From Anaeramoeba flamelloides (taxonomy: Eukaryota > Metamonada > Anaeramoebidae), in the NCBI GenBank assembly GCA_027625915.1, contig JANTQA010000012.1, positions 4,052,501 to 4,116,500 of the forward strand: DNA of 64,000 bases. Reading direction: 5' to 3'. Under the pieces are notes generated by a model. It was given only the letters and a program-made list of their open reading frames with translations, was not told the DNA's origin and did not search any database. A program made the position numbers and the translations under genes. This document shows positions 12,123 through 25,300 of the stretch, piece after piece (the stretch's first letter is position 1; the number at the start of each line of letters is the position of its first letter).

Positions 12123-15100
12123 ATGGATTTTCAAAATCAGTTCTGTCAGCTTTCATGTCTTGATAAAGATTTAAAATGGATCTCAATTTGTAAAGGTGTT
12201 TTAGAAAAGCCAGAAAATAAAGGCACGATCAAACTTAAAATCAATGTCTATAACAACACTCGTATTTTAAACAAAACAGACATTGACTTTTCAACTTACC
12301 AATTCCCACAACCAACAAGATCCTTCTTTGTTTCTCCAAAAAACAATTCAACAGAAGAAAATAATCACACTTTCCAAATTACACACACTACTATCCAACA
12401 TAATTCAAGCCAAAACGAAAAAGAAAAACAAAAACAAAAACAAAAAGAAAAAGAAAAGACGATTTCATTAAAAATTGTCAAAAAAGACCGTTTTTGTGTC
12501 TTTCAGAAAAATTTGTTACATCTACATTCGCCCAATTCAACAGAATACGTTATTAGTTTTGTTTCAAATGAGTATTGCTTTGTAATAGGATCGATTGTTC
12601 ATAACACAACTATTGGGAAAATGAGAAAGCTCCCGCAATTATCAAAGAACAATTTAGGAACAATTAACAAACTGTTATACTATTCGGATACCAAAAAAAA
12701 AAACATGTTTTTAAAGCAGATCCTCAAAAAAGTAACATTTCTTTTCCTTCAAATTTTTATCTTTTTAAATTGAAAGGTTGCTATTTGGCCTCACTATCTT
12801 TGAAAAAACCGATTATAAAAAGCCTTTTTATAAAATAGTCGCTAACAGTCATTTCAAAGAAAGAAATAGAACAATATAGCGCTTTCTTATTAAAACTTTA
12901 TATTTTCACTTCTTTAAAATTGGCTTTCACTCCTTACAGAAAGACTTTTATTTATCTCTGAAAAACCAAAAAGAAATTAAGAAAAGAAATTGATAAACTA
13001 ATGAGTTTTTTTTGGTTTTCATATTGTGAGCACTTTTTTTAAAACTTTTTTCGAGTTTTTGTTTTTAAAAAAATGTGGATTTTTTGTGGATGGCAACCAT
13101 ATTTGTCAAACGGTGTAAAAATCAAAATTAACATCAAAGAGTGTTAAAAAAATACACCAAAAAGTAAAAAAAGGAAACAAAAACGTGTACCAATAATTGT
13201 AGATATTTTTTTAGGGTACAGAAACAATTGTTTAGATTCAAATAATTGTTTATATTTCAACATCTTGCTCCAAAAAAAAAATAATCAAATTTGAGGATTC
13301 AAATTTATCGAAAAAAGAAAAATCTTCAAGGTTTTAGTCTTTTCTTTTGAACAAAAGCCAATAGTGAGACAAAACTTTATTATTTGGGTTTATTGGTTAT
13401 GTTCTTTAGAATCCATTCCCAATTATCCGATTTAAAGATGTAAAAAGTGGGAAAATCCATTCAAAATAGATTTTATTATGTTTCTTTTAAAATCATCACG
13501 AAAAAACTTGCCAATGTTAAATAATCATCGAAATCCCCAAAATGTGATCTTGTTACAAAAGTGTTCTTTTAACAATTTCATAAATTTTGGTAAAATGATT
13601 CTATTAATTGAACTAAATGTTTCAGTGTTAAAAGGTCTATTTTCAGATAAATTCAAATAATTAAATTAAAATTACATAATTTTCGAAAAGACTTTAAATC
13701 GATACTATTAAAGCCCTAGTCCGGGTATAAAGGCAAAAAATGGCCATTTTTTAAAAATTAACTTTTTTTGGAATATCTTAAAGTTATAGTTTTGAAACAA
13801 GTATTTGGCTCGGTTTGAATAGTAATCATTTTTACCTTTCAGGCAACCTTTTGTTAATGGGGTTTTTGAAAAAGGAGATTGAAAAAAAATGACAAAAAAA
13901 AATAGCCATTTTTTTGCTTTTAAACTGGGACTAGGGCTTTAAGTATTTGATTTTTATTGGGTTGAATTTACCCAGAAAAAGGATAAAATTAATTAAAAAA
14001 ACTTTACTTTTTTTGTGTTATTTTTTAAACGGTGTTATGGGATCTGAGTAAAACTTTTCCAAAAAATAAAGTTTTAAAAAAGTGATGATTCAAAATTTTT
14101 AAAAGGGATTTTCTTCTCACTCCAACCTCTGGCCCACCTTCATAACTTTGTTTATTTCCTTTAATTAAAATAAAAAAGAAAACTTTCTAAAAGTTTTAAC
14201 CCTGGGAAAATGATTTTTTTATAACAAATAACACTTTTTTTTAACTTTATTTTTTGAAAAATTTTTAATTTGAACAATCTAAAAAAAAAATCACCACTTT
14301 TTTAAAATAGCAGTATTATTGAATAATCCATTTTTAACAATAACTTTTCAAATTGAAAACTGGTGTTCTGAGATTTTCCAACCCGTAAATACTAATTACA
14401 AATTTTTGTCCATTAAGATCTAAAAAGTAAAAAATGGAATATTTTTCCAAAAATTGTTAGTCTTCGCCAAAAAATGAATAAGAGGATCGGAAAAAATTTT
14501 ATTTTTGATAGAAAATTTCCCTTTAGAACAATTTTTAAAAACCCTGGCACCTTGATGAGGATTTTCTAGGATTTTTTTTGGTTTATAATCAATTTAACGG
14601 TAAAATATTGTTGCAAAATAAAAATATTCTTTCTATTATTTTTCCAAATTTTTTTCATAAGCAAAAATTAAGAAAAAATCAATATAATTAAAAATTGTTA
14701 GATATACTGAGTTTAAATCCAAATGATCTAAAAAAAAAAAAAAAAAAAAAAGAATTCAAACATGAAAATATTTCATTACAAAAAAAATTTCATTTTTATT
14801 TTTTCAAAAATCTTCGTTAAATTAATTTCTTTAAATAATTTTTTTTATTTTTTTTTTTCTACTTCTTTTAATTCTTTTATTATTAAAATAAAATATTATT
14901 ACATAACTTTATATAATTTCCAAAGAAATCAATTCAATTTTTATTAAATTTAGTTAAAAAACTTGAAAAGGGGTCAAAAATTGGATATATAGAAGATTTA
15001 TACTTTTTGTTCATAACTCTATTTAACATAGGCCGAAAAAATATTTTTAATTGGGTATTTGATTCAAAAAATATTTTTAAGATTTTAAGTATTTTGGAAT

Positions 15101-17403
15101 ATGATCCAAAGCTTTATAATGTTGAAGGTTTAAAAAACAATTTGATAGAAAGTGATGAAAATAACTCAACAATGAAAAAATTTATTGTTCAAAAACTCAA
15201 TTCTCATAAATTTGACGAAAAAAAAAATCAAATTAAGAATGAAAAAGAACAAAAAAAAAATGAAAAAAAACAAAAAGACGGCATCAAAAAAGAAGAGGAT
15301 GGGGTAAAAGAAATAGAAATGGGGGAAAAAGAAAATCAAAATGAAATTTCAATGGAATTAGAAAATACAAAACTTTTCATTAAAAAAGAAAATGAAAATG
15401 ATAAAGATAAAGAAGAAGAAAAAGTAAAGGGAAATAAAAATGAAAATGAAAATAAAAATGAAAAAGAACAAGAAAATAATCAAAATATAAAAAAAAAAGT
15501 ATTATTAAGCAATTATTTAGACAAACCAAACAAACCATTCTGCATTTGTTGTGAAAATCCAACATTATTAAGAACACATTATCGAAATTTTATTTATAAC
15601 ATCTCGAATTTTCAAAATGTTTTATCCTTTTCAAAAAAAACACTCCACCAAATTCATTATTCATATCGTCTTCATTATATCCGAGAATATTTATTATTCT
15701 CGGAGCTAGATGACCATTCGTTACTAATATTTGATAATTTAATAGTTCAACAAAATACTAAATTACTTCGTCTTCTTAAGTGTGAAGATAATTTTTTTTC
15801 TTTATTTATAAATAAATATAATGATAATAATAATCAAAATAATAATCAAGAGCAAATCCAAGATCAAAATCAAGTGCAAAATCAAGATCAAAATCAAGAA
15901 AAGAATCAAGAGCAAAATCAAGAACAGAATCAAGAGCAACACAAAAATAAAAATCAAGAGCAAAAAAAAAATCAGAATAATAGTGAGAATAAAAATGAAC
16001 AGGGAACCCTTGATAAGAATAGAGAGCCAATGTTATCACTCTATATTATTTTGCTTCAGTTAATGAAAAAACAAAAAGCTCCATATAATTGGTTTTATTC
16101 GGGGATTTCAACTGGTAAATCGTTACCAATTCTTAAAGAGTGTTTAACGGATAAAAAACCTCAAATACGTATTAAAACCCTTCAAATAATTCATGACATG
16201 TGTTTACAAGATGTTTCTGTCATAAGAAAATTTTTAATTTCCATAAACCAAAAAAAGCAAAATTATTCATTTTTCAATCAGCTTACTTTAGTTAGCCTGA
16301 ACGAAGTTCCAAATATAGATGAAATGTGGATATTGGTTGAAATATTTATTCTTTTAATTTATGATCGGTTGGATTCTAGGCCACAAATGTTCAACAACTT
16401 TTTAAATAAATTTTTTGGATTTAAAACAATCCCAAAATATAATATATTTTTGAATAAATCCCCAATAAAGAAACAGCAAGAAGAAAGTGGCGAGGGTGAA
16501 AATGGAAAAGAAAAAAGTCTTTTGACAGTTTTATTGTCACCAATTTTTAATTATACAGATCAAATTATTAATAATGAGTTTGGCCAAAAAAAAGATCAAA
16601 CGGGAGATTGGGTAAATAGAAAAAATGAAATGTCGGAAATAATAGTAGTTCTTTTGGATTTTCTTTGTTTATGTGTTACTTATCATCCCAAATTGACGGA
16701 GAAATGGTTATTGACTTGGAAAGAATTTTCAAAAATTCAAAATTTATTCAAATTGAATATAGATATTGTAACACTTGCTACAATTCGTTTGTATAAAAAA
16801 ATTATCATTTTGCAAAATAAAGAAATATTAACTTTATCAATTTCTGAAAAATTATGGCAGCCCGTTTTAGTTTTGGTAAATAAATATGGTTTGAAAAATG
16901 ATATGTTTTCTTCTTGTTTGCTTGAAATGATGTTTTTAATTGACGTAAATAAAATTACTACAATATTCAGATTTTTTCAAAAAAATTCAAAAAACTTTAT
17001 GCAGAAATACTCTGAATTTTCAAATAAAAAGGTAATTAGAATGGAGAAAAAGAAAAAAAACGAAAGCATCGAATTGGATTTAGAAATTAAAATGGAAACG
17101 GCGGTTGAAAATAAATATGGAAATGGAGATGAAAAGGGAAAAGAAAATCGAATTATTCAAAAAAGGGAAGGCTTGATGAAAGGTGGACAGCAAGAAGAAG
17201 GGGAAAATGAAAATGAAAAGGGCGAAGATTCACAGATGACCAATATTAGAAAAAGAACTTTAAATGATTTTGATGAACGCGACGGGGATTCAAATTCTGA
17301 AGACGAAAGTATTCGGAATGATAATGATCATGATAATGATATTTCACAAAAAAATAAAAGACGAAATATTAATAAAAATAATAACTCAAAAAAAATAAAG
17401 TAA
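12123..17403 (+). CDS. PPP4R3: PP4 regulatory subunit 3 (SMEK/Psy2/falafel family)
   Basis: Two exons, 12123-12731 and 14926-17403, join in phase 0 to 1,028 residues; the 2,194-bp intron starts GTAACA and ends CAAAG. Residues about 1-170 resemble the family's N-terminal WH1/PH-like domain (LDKDLKW, then the EYVISF strand), interrupted by a K/Q/E run near 95-115. After it come LPQLS, the exon junction, and the SMEK core: RKNIFNWVF, ILEYDP near 258, and IHYSYRLHYIREYLL near 446, matching the conserved IHQTYRVQYIQDVVLP block of animal SMEK. Helical-repeat sequence follows, with a long Q/N/E/D insert near 500-558. The C-terminus is acidic, then basic (RKR, KNKRR), suggesting nuclear import. In other eukaryotes this subunit targets PP4 phosphatase to substrates in DNA repair and signalling. 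The core extends upstream of the first apparent start of the long frame, which is what reveals the missing 5' exon. A 227-bp MITE sits in the intron. Confidence 0.85.
13712..13938. mobile_element. 227-bp MITE in the PP4R3 intron
   Basis: The ends are inverted repeats: AGCCCTAGTCCGGG... on the left and ...GGGACTAGGGCT on the right, extending through GCAAAAAATGGC / GCCATTTTTTTGC. TTAA lies outside both ends (13708-13711 and 13939-13942); TA would also fit as the duplicated target. There is no coding capacity. Confidence 0.75.
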
Positions 17404-17707
17404 AAATCATTCTTTGAAATAATAATATTTATTGATTTTATTCGAAAGGTGGTTTTTTATTTGATTTTTTTTTTTATCCTTTTTGAAATTATTTATTTCG
17501 TCAATGAAAGATTCTGTTTTTTTATTTTATATTTTTGTCATTTAGATCTTCATTGGGATAATTTTAGCTCTGAAAATGGGTATTAAATTGATGAAGTCCA
17601 ATAGAAAATAATCTAAAATTTCTGGGTTCTGTGTCAGAATTTGTAACGGCTCTTGTTGCTTTCATTTACACAAATGGATTTATTTTTTTTTTTACAAAAG
17701 AGTAAAT

Positions 17708-18050
17708 ATGAATGTTGTAAAAAATAGAGTTTTTGAAATTTTAGAGATAAATAAAGAGTTCCATTCATTTATCCAAGTTTTGGTAATAGTAAACAAATTA
17801 AAGATTTTGTCTTTTGAGATCAAATGGATTTTCAATATAATATTGTTTCGTAAATATCAATATATTGTTTGAAAAATGATTTTTTTTTATTACAAGATTG
17901 GTATTTACCAAACGATTTTTTGATTAAACTTATTATTAGTCTATTAATATAATCAGGTATTATATTTATTATAACTTAATTGTGAGTAATTGCATGGAAC
18001 TCTTTATTTATCTCTAAAATTTCAAAAACTCTATTTATTACAGTATTCAT
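17708..18050. mobile_element. Palindromic MITE of about 340 bp
   Basis: Arms of about 60 bp at 17708-17770 and 17990-18050 are inverted copies, including AGAGTTTTTGAAATTTTAGA and its reverse complement. The roughly 220 bp between them show nothing coding. The stretch from the PP4R3 stop to here (17404-17707) holds the gene's 3' region and nothing else I recognise. Confidence 0.65.
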
Positions 18051-19497
18051 CTAAGCTCTTGTGTATTTAGAATCATTGTGAAAAATTTAAAATTAAAAGG
18101 ACATTCTTTTAAAATAGCATTAGTTTTGAATATAGATTTAAAGGGGTATTTCAAATTGTGTTACTTTGGTCTACTCAATCAAATTGATTTTTAAGATAAT
18201 TTTAAAATCTTTTTTTTATTGAGAATTTTTTTTGTTTATTTTATTTTTTAAAATATTGTTCTATTATTATTTAAGTTTTGAATTTTAAAAAATCATTATT
18301 TCACAACTGTTCTGTTGTTTTTTTCGAAATTTTAGGTAACATTCTTTTGTAAATATATTTTTAACACAGCAAAAAATACAATAGATAGAATATTTTTGTT
18401 AGTCGAAAATCTATTTTCCAAAATTATTCTTATTATTTTAAGTAATGTATAAATTTTAAAATATATTAGTGTTACAGTTTATTTGGAATTCAATTGTTAA
18501 AATCATTTCTTGAACAAAATAGTTGAATATTTTAGTTAAAAATGATAATGAAAGTAACATTCAAAGTATAATGTATTTGCATGCCAATCCAAAATGGGAA
18601 ATTTCAATAATGAAGAAATAGATCAACAAAAAAATAAATAAAAAATCATTATTTTCTTAATTTTATGTTAAAATTTTGAAGAGTTACTTCCTCTCTACAC
18701 AATTTTATTTTTAATTCCAAATGAAAAACTTGAATATTTGACAAATTTTTTATTAATCAAATCATTCCAATTACTAAAGATATTTCTAAAAAGGCTCCTA
18801 ATTCCACTTTTCATTAATTTTTCACTTCGGATTTTGTTCAAGAAAAGAGGATATTTTTATATATTTCTTCTGAAAAGAAGATTTATTTGAAATTATTTGA
18901 TTTTTAAAAGGTTTCTTTCTATCAAGCTGTGAAAACTCAAAATAATTCTGATTTTTGTCTGAATTTTTTAACAATAAAATCTCTTATTTGGAGTTAGAAA
19001 TTGTTAATTTGTATTTTAATTTCAATAATTCATTACTTTTCCTTTAATCTTTGAAATATTAATTGCTTTTTTCCCTTATTTTGGTAAATTATTCAAAAAA
19101 AGAATTTTAATAAAAAAAAAATAAGAATTAGAGAAGAAATTCAAGCTAATCAATTCTGGTATTTTTATTAATTAAGAAGACAAAAAAAATAAATCTTCTA
19201 AAATATAATTAGATCGTTTTTTTTTTTTTCTTGATTTCAAAAAGTCTATTTGAAAAGGTAATCTTTCTTGTTTGGTCTTCAAAAAAATAAAAGATTTGTT
19301 TAAAAATATACATCTACTTGGGATTATTTTTTTTTTTGGAAAATTCTTTGATTGAAATTCCCCTACAATATAACATATTTCTATAATAAAAACCACAAAA
19401 AATCAGAAAAAAATGGATAATTAAAGTAGCAAATTTAAAATTTATAGATTAAAATCTGATTTATTTGAATTCTTTTCATAAACAGACTAACAGGGGA
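18051..19497. other. A+T-rich non-coding stretch
   Basis: No gene, RNA or repeat is supported. The frame at 19172-19396 on the minus strand is K, F and L rich and looks like chance. Confidence 0.45.
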
Positions 19498-19499
19498 TA

Positions 19500-19664
19500 T
19501 TTTGATTTCAAAACTCCAATACAATGTGGAACTCAAAAAATCTTCTTTTGGTAATTTTCTTTCGGAAGTAGGAAATTTTATATTTTGAAAATTTTTAATT
19601 CGAAAAAACTTATTGTAAAAAGATTTTTTGAGTTCCACATTGTATTGGAGTTTTGAAATCAAAA
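19500..19664. mobile_element. 165-bp MITE with about 46-bp perfect arms
   Basis: TTTTGATTTCAAAACTCCAA begins the left arm and its reverse complement ends the right arm; the two arms (to about 19545, and from about 19619) appear identical. TA flanks both sides (19498-19499 and 19665-19666). The perfect arms suggest a young copy or hairpin-driven conversion. The open frame read across it on the minus strand is an accident of the palindrome. The following 19667-20611 holds nothing I can identify. Confidence 0.75.
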
Positions 19665-20611
19665 TAAAATTCACTATTCTATTCATGAAAAAAAAGCGAA
19701 CCCAAAGTAATTCAGAATTGAATCTTTAATTTTTCAATTATTTTGGCACATTTTTTTTAATTAAATTTTTGGTTTTATTAAATTAGTTTTTGGATACATA
19801 GATGTATTTATAAGCAATATAAGAAATAAATGCTCGAATAAACTTAAAAAAATATACGGAATAATGTATACATTTAAATAAATGTTTTCTTTTGGAATAC
19901 CACACAAGAAAGACTACCTTTTCAAATATACTTTTTGAAATCAAGAAAAAAAAAATCAGTAAAAGTATAATTTCAAATTTTTTTTTTACTTTATCTTCTT
20001 AATCTTGTTCAATCACATAAGTCATTTCCTTGGATTTGTTGGTCTATTACACTTTTTTATTATTTTATAAAACATTTTTTGCAAATTTACTTTCAGAATT
20101 AATATTTCAATTATTTTTATCAAACTAAGTCAAAAAAAAAGAATACTATTCCAAAAACCAACTTTAAAAAAATTAAACCTAAAGAAAAAAAATAATTGAG
20201 AATAAATTTCAAGTCATAATTAAGAAATATTTTGATTTTTCAATTTAAAAGAAAATGAATAATTTTCAAATCAAATAAATAAATCAAATTATATAATTTT
20301 TATGATGAAGAAAAAAATAGAAAATAACCAATTTTCTGAACAAAAACTTGAATTAGAAAAATTATATGAAAAATAGGATTTTAAAATTTTATTTTTGAAA
20401 TTCTTTAGACAAAATAGGAATTTTTTAATCAAAAATTCTCAAATAAAAGTCTTTCTATTCCTAATCAAAATAAAAATGAATAAAGAAGAAGTAATTGTGT
20501 AAAATATTACAGATAAGATCGGTAAATAAATGATTTTTATTTATTTTTTCTTGGTCAATTTTTTCTTTTTTTTTGATTTCCATTTTTTCGTTGATTTCTA
20601 AATGCATTATA

Positions 20612-21131
20612 AACTAAATTCCAAAAATTTGGACACAATTTAAACTGTTGAAAGAATTACAATACTAAACTTTACATTCAATTTGGAATAATTTCGATTT
20701 TAAAAATAGTTTCATTATTTTGTCTTTTATGTTTTTGTTTTCATTTCCTTTTTTCCAGTTATGTGAGATGTTTCGTTAGATCTGGAACTTTTTTTCGATG
20801 GTTGATAGAAGGTTAGTGTTGAGTTTTTTAAATTGGAAAATCACATAGATTGGCTCCATGTTATCTTATCTTTTGATCGATCAAGAATTGTTTGTGAAAT
20901 TTCAACAAATTTACCAATACATTTTTTGTTCAGCTCGTTTCATTATTTTGGGCAGGCTGATTTTTTTTTTTTGAGTTTTATATTTTTTTCTTTTATTTGT
21001 ATGAAAATGATTACTTATAAAAACATTAATACTGGGTAACTTAAATGTGGACTTATATTAGGTTTGAAAAATTATAATAAATTGAGTTTTATTTTTGATT
21101 TTGGGTATGTCCAAATTTTTGGATTGGGGTT
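20612..21131. mobile_element. 520-bp TA-flanked TIR element upstream of eL15
   Basis: The left end is AACTAAATTCCAAAAATTTG and the right end is its near reverse complement, ending CCAAATTTTTGGATTGGGGT; TA lies at 20610-20611 and 21132-21133. A copy at roughly 90 percent identity by eye occupies 32521-33063, and a worn relative lies at about 23292-23505. The two good copies share a 68-codon open frame containing LSFDRSRIV, but neither has an ATG start. The right end is only 337 bp from the eL15 start codon. Confidence 0.8.
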
Positions 21132-21468
21132 TACTTGGATATCTGACACTCTCATATACATGAAAATAATAATGAATTTGGTTCAAAAAATGGTTTTAAA
21201 GCTTCATTTCGGTCTAAACGTAGACACTCAAAATTAGATAAAATGAAGGTAATCCCCTTAATATTCTTAAATTAAAATTATAAAAAATGAGAAATTTGAC
21301 TTACTTTCTGAAACAATAATAACAATCTTTTTCAACAATTTAGTCTAAAAAAAATAACAAACAACACATTTCTTTTTTGAAGACTCAGTTTCTTTTCCTT
21401 TACCTTTATTATCTTTTCCAATTTTCAACTTTCATTTTTTCTTTTATTTATCTTAATTTAGACTTATA

Positions 21469-22351
21469 ATGGGTGCATATAAATACGTCCAAGAATTATA
21501 CAGAAAAAAACAAAGTGATGTCGTAAGATATCTTCTTCGTGTTAGGTAATATACCAATTAGTCTTTTTCTTTTCAATCCCTTTTTGTTTGCTCTTTTGGA
21601 TCTCTTCTTAAATTCTCAAATCTTTCTTTTTTCCTTTCTTTATTTTAATCATTTTTTTTTTCAAAAATAAAAGAGCATGGCAACTTAGACAATTACCAGC
21701 TATCCACAGAGCATCAAGACCATCAAGACCAGAAAAGGCAAGAATGCTTGGCTATAAAGCAAAACAAGGATATGTTATCTACAGAGTTAGAGTAAGAAGA
21801 GGTGGAAGAAAAAGACATGTTAAAAAAGGTAGAATCATGGGTAAACCAACCAACCATGGTGTTAGAAAAATGAAACATCAAAAAAACTTCAAGTAATACC
21901 TAAATCCTTTTGATTTTTTTTTTTTTTTTTTTTTTATTTATTTTTTTTTGCTTTTTTAATTCTTTTTTATTTTTTTGTTTATTCTTTTTGATAAATAAAC
22001 AAAATATTGATGACTTAACAATCTACAAACAGATCAATTGCTGAATATAGAGTTGGAAAAGTTTGCGGAAACTTAAGGGTATTGAATAGTTACTGGATCA
22101 ATGAATGTGGTACCTATAGATACTATGAAGTTATCCTTGTTGATCCTAACCACATCACCATCCAAAAAGACCCAAGAATCAACTGGATCACAAGACCAAC
22201 AATGAAACACAGAGAAGCCAGAGGATTGACATCATCAGGTCGAAAATACAGAGGTCTTAGATATAAAAACAGAAACGTAAAAAAATTAAGGCCATCAAGA
22301 AGAGGTGATTGGAAAAGAAGAAATACTCTTTCCTTAAGAAGATATCGATAA
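21469..22351 (+). CDS. RPL15: 60S ribosomal protein eL15
   Basis: Three exons, 21469-21545, 21674-21892 and 22033-22351, join to 204 residues, the usual length of eukaryotic eL15. Introns of 128 and 140 bp have GTAATA donors and AAAAG or AACAG acceptors. The protein begins [20 protein letters not shown] and carries the family signatures [53 protein letters not shown] and a basic C-terminus ending SLRRYR. It is a structural component of the large ribosomal subunit. The codons are less A+T-biased than those of the neighbouring long proteins, as expected of a highly expressed gene. The recognition is unambiguous. Confidence 0.98.
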
Positions 22352-25300
22352 GATTTCTCGAGAAGCCATCTTTTTGCTTTTCTTTTGGAACATTTATTTT
22401 CTTTTTTTTTTTTCTGTTACTGAAAAATGGGTATAATTTAGAAACCATCCAAAAATATAAAATTTAGGAATAAAAAAGAAATTCAAGTAATACAAGTATG
22501 ATCAAATAAAGTAATACTCCTAGAATTTTATGTTTTTTTTTTTCTTACAATATATTTTTTTGAAACAAATTACCTTTAAAGTTTTTAATTAATTGTTACA
22601 ATTAATAACACAAAAAATGCTATTATGAAGCGAAAAATCAAAGACACAAGTTAGATTTTTTTTGATTTTTTAATTCTGTCTTCTTGAATCCCGTTTTGAA
22701 GAGAAAGAATCAATAATTTTTTAAAATTATTAAGTCCAAAGCTTTCGAATAGGGTTATTTATTAACTTTATAACCGATAAAAATTCTATTAAATGGATTT
22801 TTAAGGGACTAGCATCAACCGAGAATCATCTATAATTATCGTCTGTTGGAATTTGAGGTAAATGATATTTGTGCTATTAGCTCACATGGTTTTGAAAAAA
22901 ATTATTTTCAATATTATTGAACCATAAATTCTTGATTTTTTACCCATGAATACTATTAAAAATTGTACATTTAGGTAAATTTTTTTTAATTATTTTTCAG
23001 AAATCTAAAGATAGAAACTCAAAGCAAAATATCTAGTATTTAAAAATGAATATATTAACAGGAAAATAGCCGTTTTTCCAATTTTTTAATTTCAAGATTA
23101 ACTCAAGAATTAGAAACATAAAAACCAAAAGAATGATTAATTTTGTTTCCTTTTGATAAAGCTAATTGTAGCATCAATACATTTCCAATATTTCAGAAAT
23201 AATTTTATAAAAAAATCTATTTGTTAATTATTCACTTTTTAAAAAACAAAGAAATGAATTCCTTTGAGAGAACTAAACTAAAATTCAAAATTTTCCACAC
23301 AGTTAAAACGGTTCAAGGAATCACAATAATACTATTTTCATTCAAATTGGAACAAATTTTGATTTTTGAAAAATATGAAAATATTTTTTCATCTTTTTAG
23401 TCTTGATCTTTTCATTTCATTTTTTGAATTACAGAATCTGTTTCTTTTGATCAATAATATTTTTGGAACCGTTGATATTCAGTTAAAGTTGGGCTGTCCA
23501 AAAAAAGAAAAACCCAAATAAAATTAGTTGATGGTATCTAATCATTTGAGTGATCTCTTTTCCTAATAGAATTTAAATAAATTTTACATTTATATTTTTT
23601 TTTTTTGCTTTCTCCAAATTTTTTAACATACCGATCATTTATTAATATTGATAATTATTGATTTTTAATGTTATGGGTATTGAAATTTATAAATAATTGT
23701 TGATATTTCAATTAGTGATTTATTATAATTTGGTATTTCTACTGGAATGTATTATATAAGATTTTTTTTTCAAAAATTGAATTTTTATCTGTTAAAAATT
23801 TTAAATCTGAGTTAAGTTGAATTTTAAACTTTATGTTAATTTCATTGGGGGTTACTAATTTTACAAAATAATCTTTCTTAATGAATTATTTATTTTTTTT
23901 AAAAAAAATTGACTTTTTTAGTAACTAATCTACGTTTCGGGACAAATTTGAGAAGGATATTTTTCAGTTTGGCTTTCGTTTATTGATACCTTCAATTTTT
24001 CTCAAAAGGTAGTTAAAAAAATTATTGGGTTTTTTACTTATCATAGTATCGGGTTTAATCAATGAAGACCAATTATTAGTAATATTTTTATTATTTATAT
24101 TTAAAGGTCCATTTAACAATTGGTTCATTATTTGATTTATATCAAATAGTAATAAGCTTTAAGTTTAGGTATCTCTTTGTTAGATGTCAATACCTTAATA
24201 TTATTAACAAATTAAAGGTGAGTGTACTGGATAGATTTTGAATGTATAGTGCAAACCATACCCTTTGGTTTTTGTTAAGGTTTAGGTGGTCTATACTTCA
24301 GAGTTTAAAATAAATTATTTTTACAAAAAATGTGTTTTTTATTTTTTTTATTATTTCTATTTTAATTTTTTGGAGAACCTCACTTGCGGAATCCTTAAAA
24401 ATGCACCAAAGTAGATATTTATAGAATTAAAACTTTATTTTAGTTGGTTATATGTATTAAAATGTCAGTAACCATGTAAAATTTATAAATTCCTCTAAAC
24501 CAATACCACCATTCATTATGACCTTGTCGTTTGTAGGGTATTTATAGAAAAAAAAAAGAAAAAAAAATCTATTTTTTGCAAAAATAATTTATTTTAATCT
24601 TTGAATACAAGATTGAAATAGTGTTAGCCAAAATGAAATGTTTGGATTTATATTATTTATTCAGAACTCATTTAGAACATCCCTCTACCATTAAATATGG
24701 TTTGAAGGGAATATTTTTTACAAAAGAGAATTGTACTTTTTAATAAATAAACCAAATTTGATAATGAAGATAAGATAAAAAATTGGAAATCTTACAAAAT
24801 ATATTGGAATTATGAAATAAAAAATTTACTTTTGTTAATAATTTCAGCATCTTTGGAACAGTTTCTTTTGGGTATTTTAAAAAACACTTCTATTGCTATT
24901 AATAATTCTTTTGAATATATACAAAAGTATTACATTCTTTTAAATTACATCCTAATCAATTAAAAAAGATGTATAATTATCGTAAATATTTGTAAAAAGT
25001 GTAAAAAATATAAAAATACCATGAGTATTTAGTTTATCCTTGATAATTAATTATAATATCATTGTTAAATTATCAGCTAATATTAAAATATTTTTAAATT
25101 TTTAAAATAAAGTTTTAATTAAAATCTACTATTTCCATTTTCATATTTTCTGGACAAAAATAAATTAAGGTGAAGATTATCAATCAATAACCAGATCAAA
25201 GGATAATGTTATGTTGGTTATTATTTTTATTTTGGATTGATCAAATTTTTACATCATCCCTAATAATAGTTAAATTGATAATAAACAACTCTTGGTTAAT

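Noticed and set aside
12114-12773. Reading the 12.1-kb frame as a TFIIF beta (RAP30/Tfg2) gene
   Set aside because: The segment GSIVHN looked like a TFIIF motif, but the end of the exon joins in phase and in family order to the PP4R3 core at 14926, which explains the whole exon better.
14762-14947. Small hydrophobic ORF before the PP4R3 core exon
   Set aside because: It overlaps the start of that exon in another frame and consists of F, I, N and K codons expected by chance.
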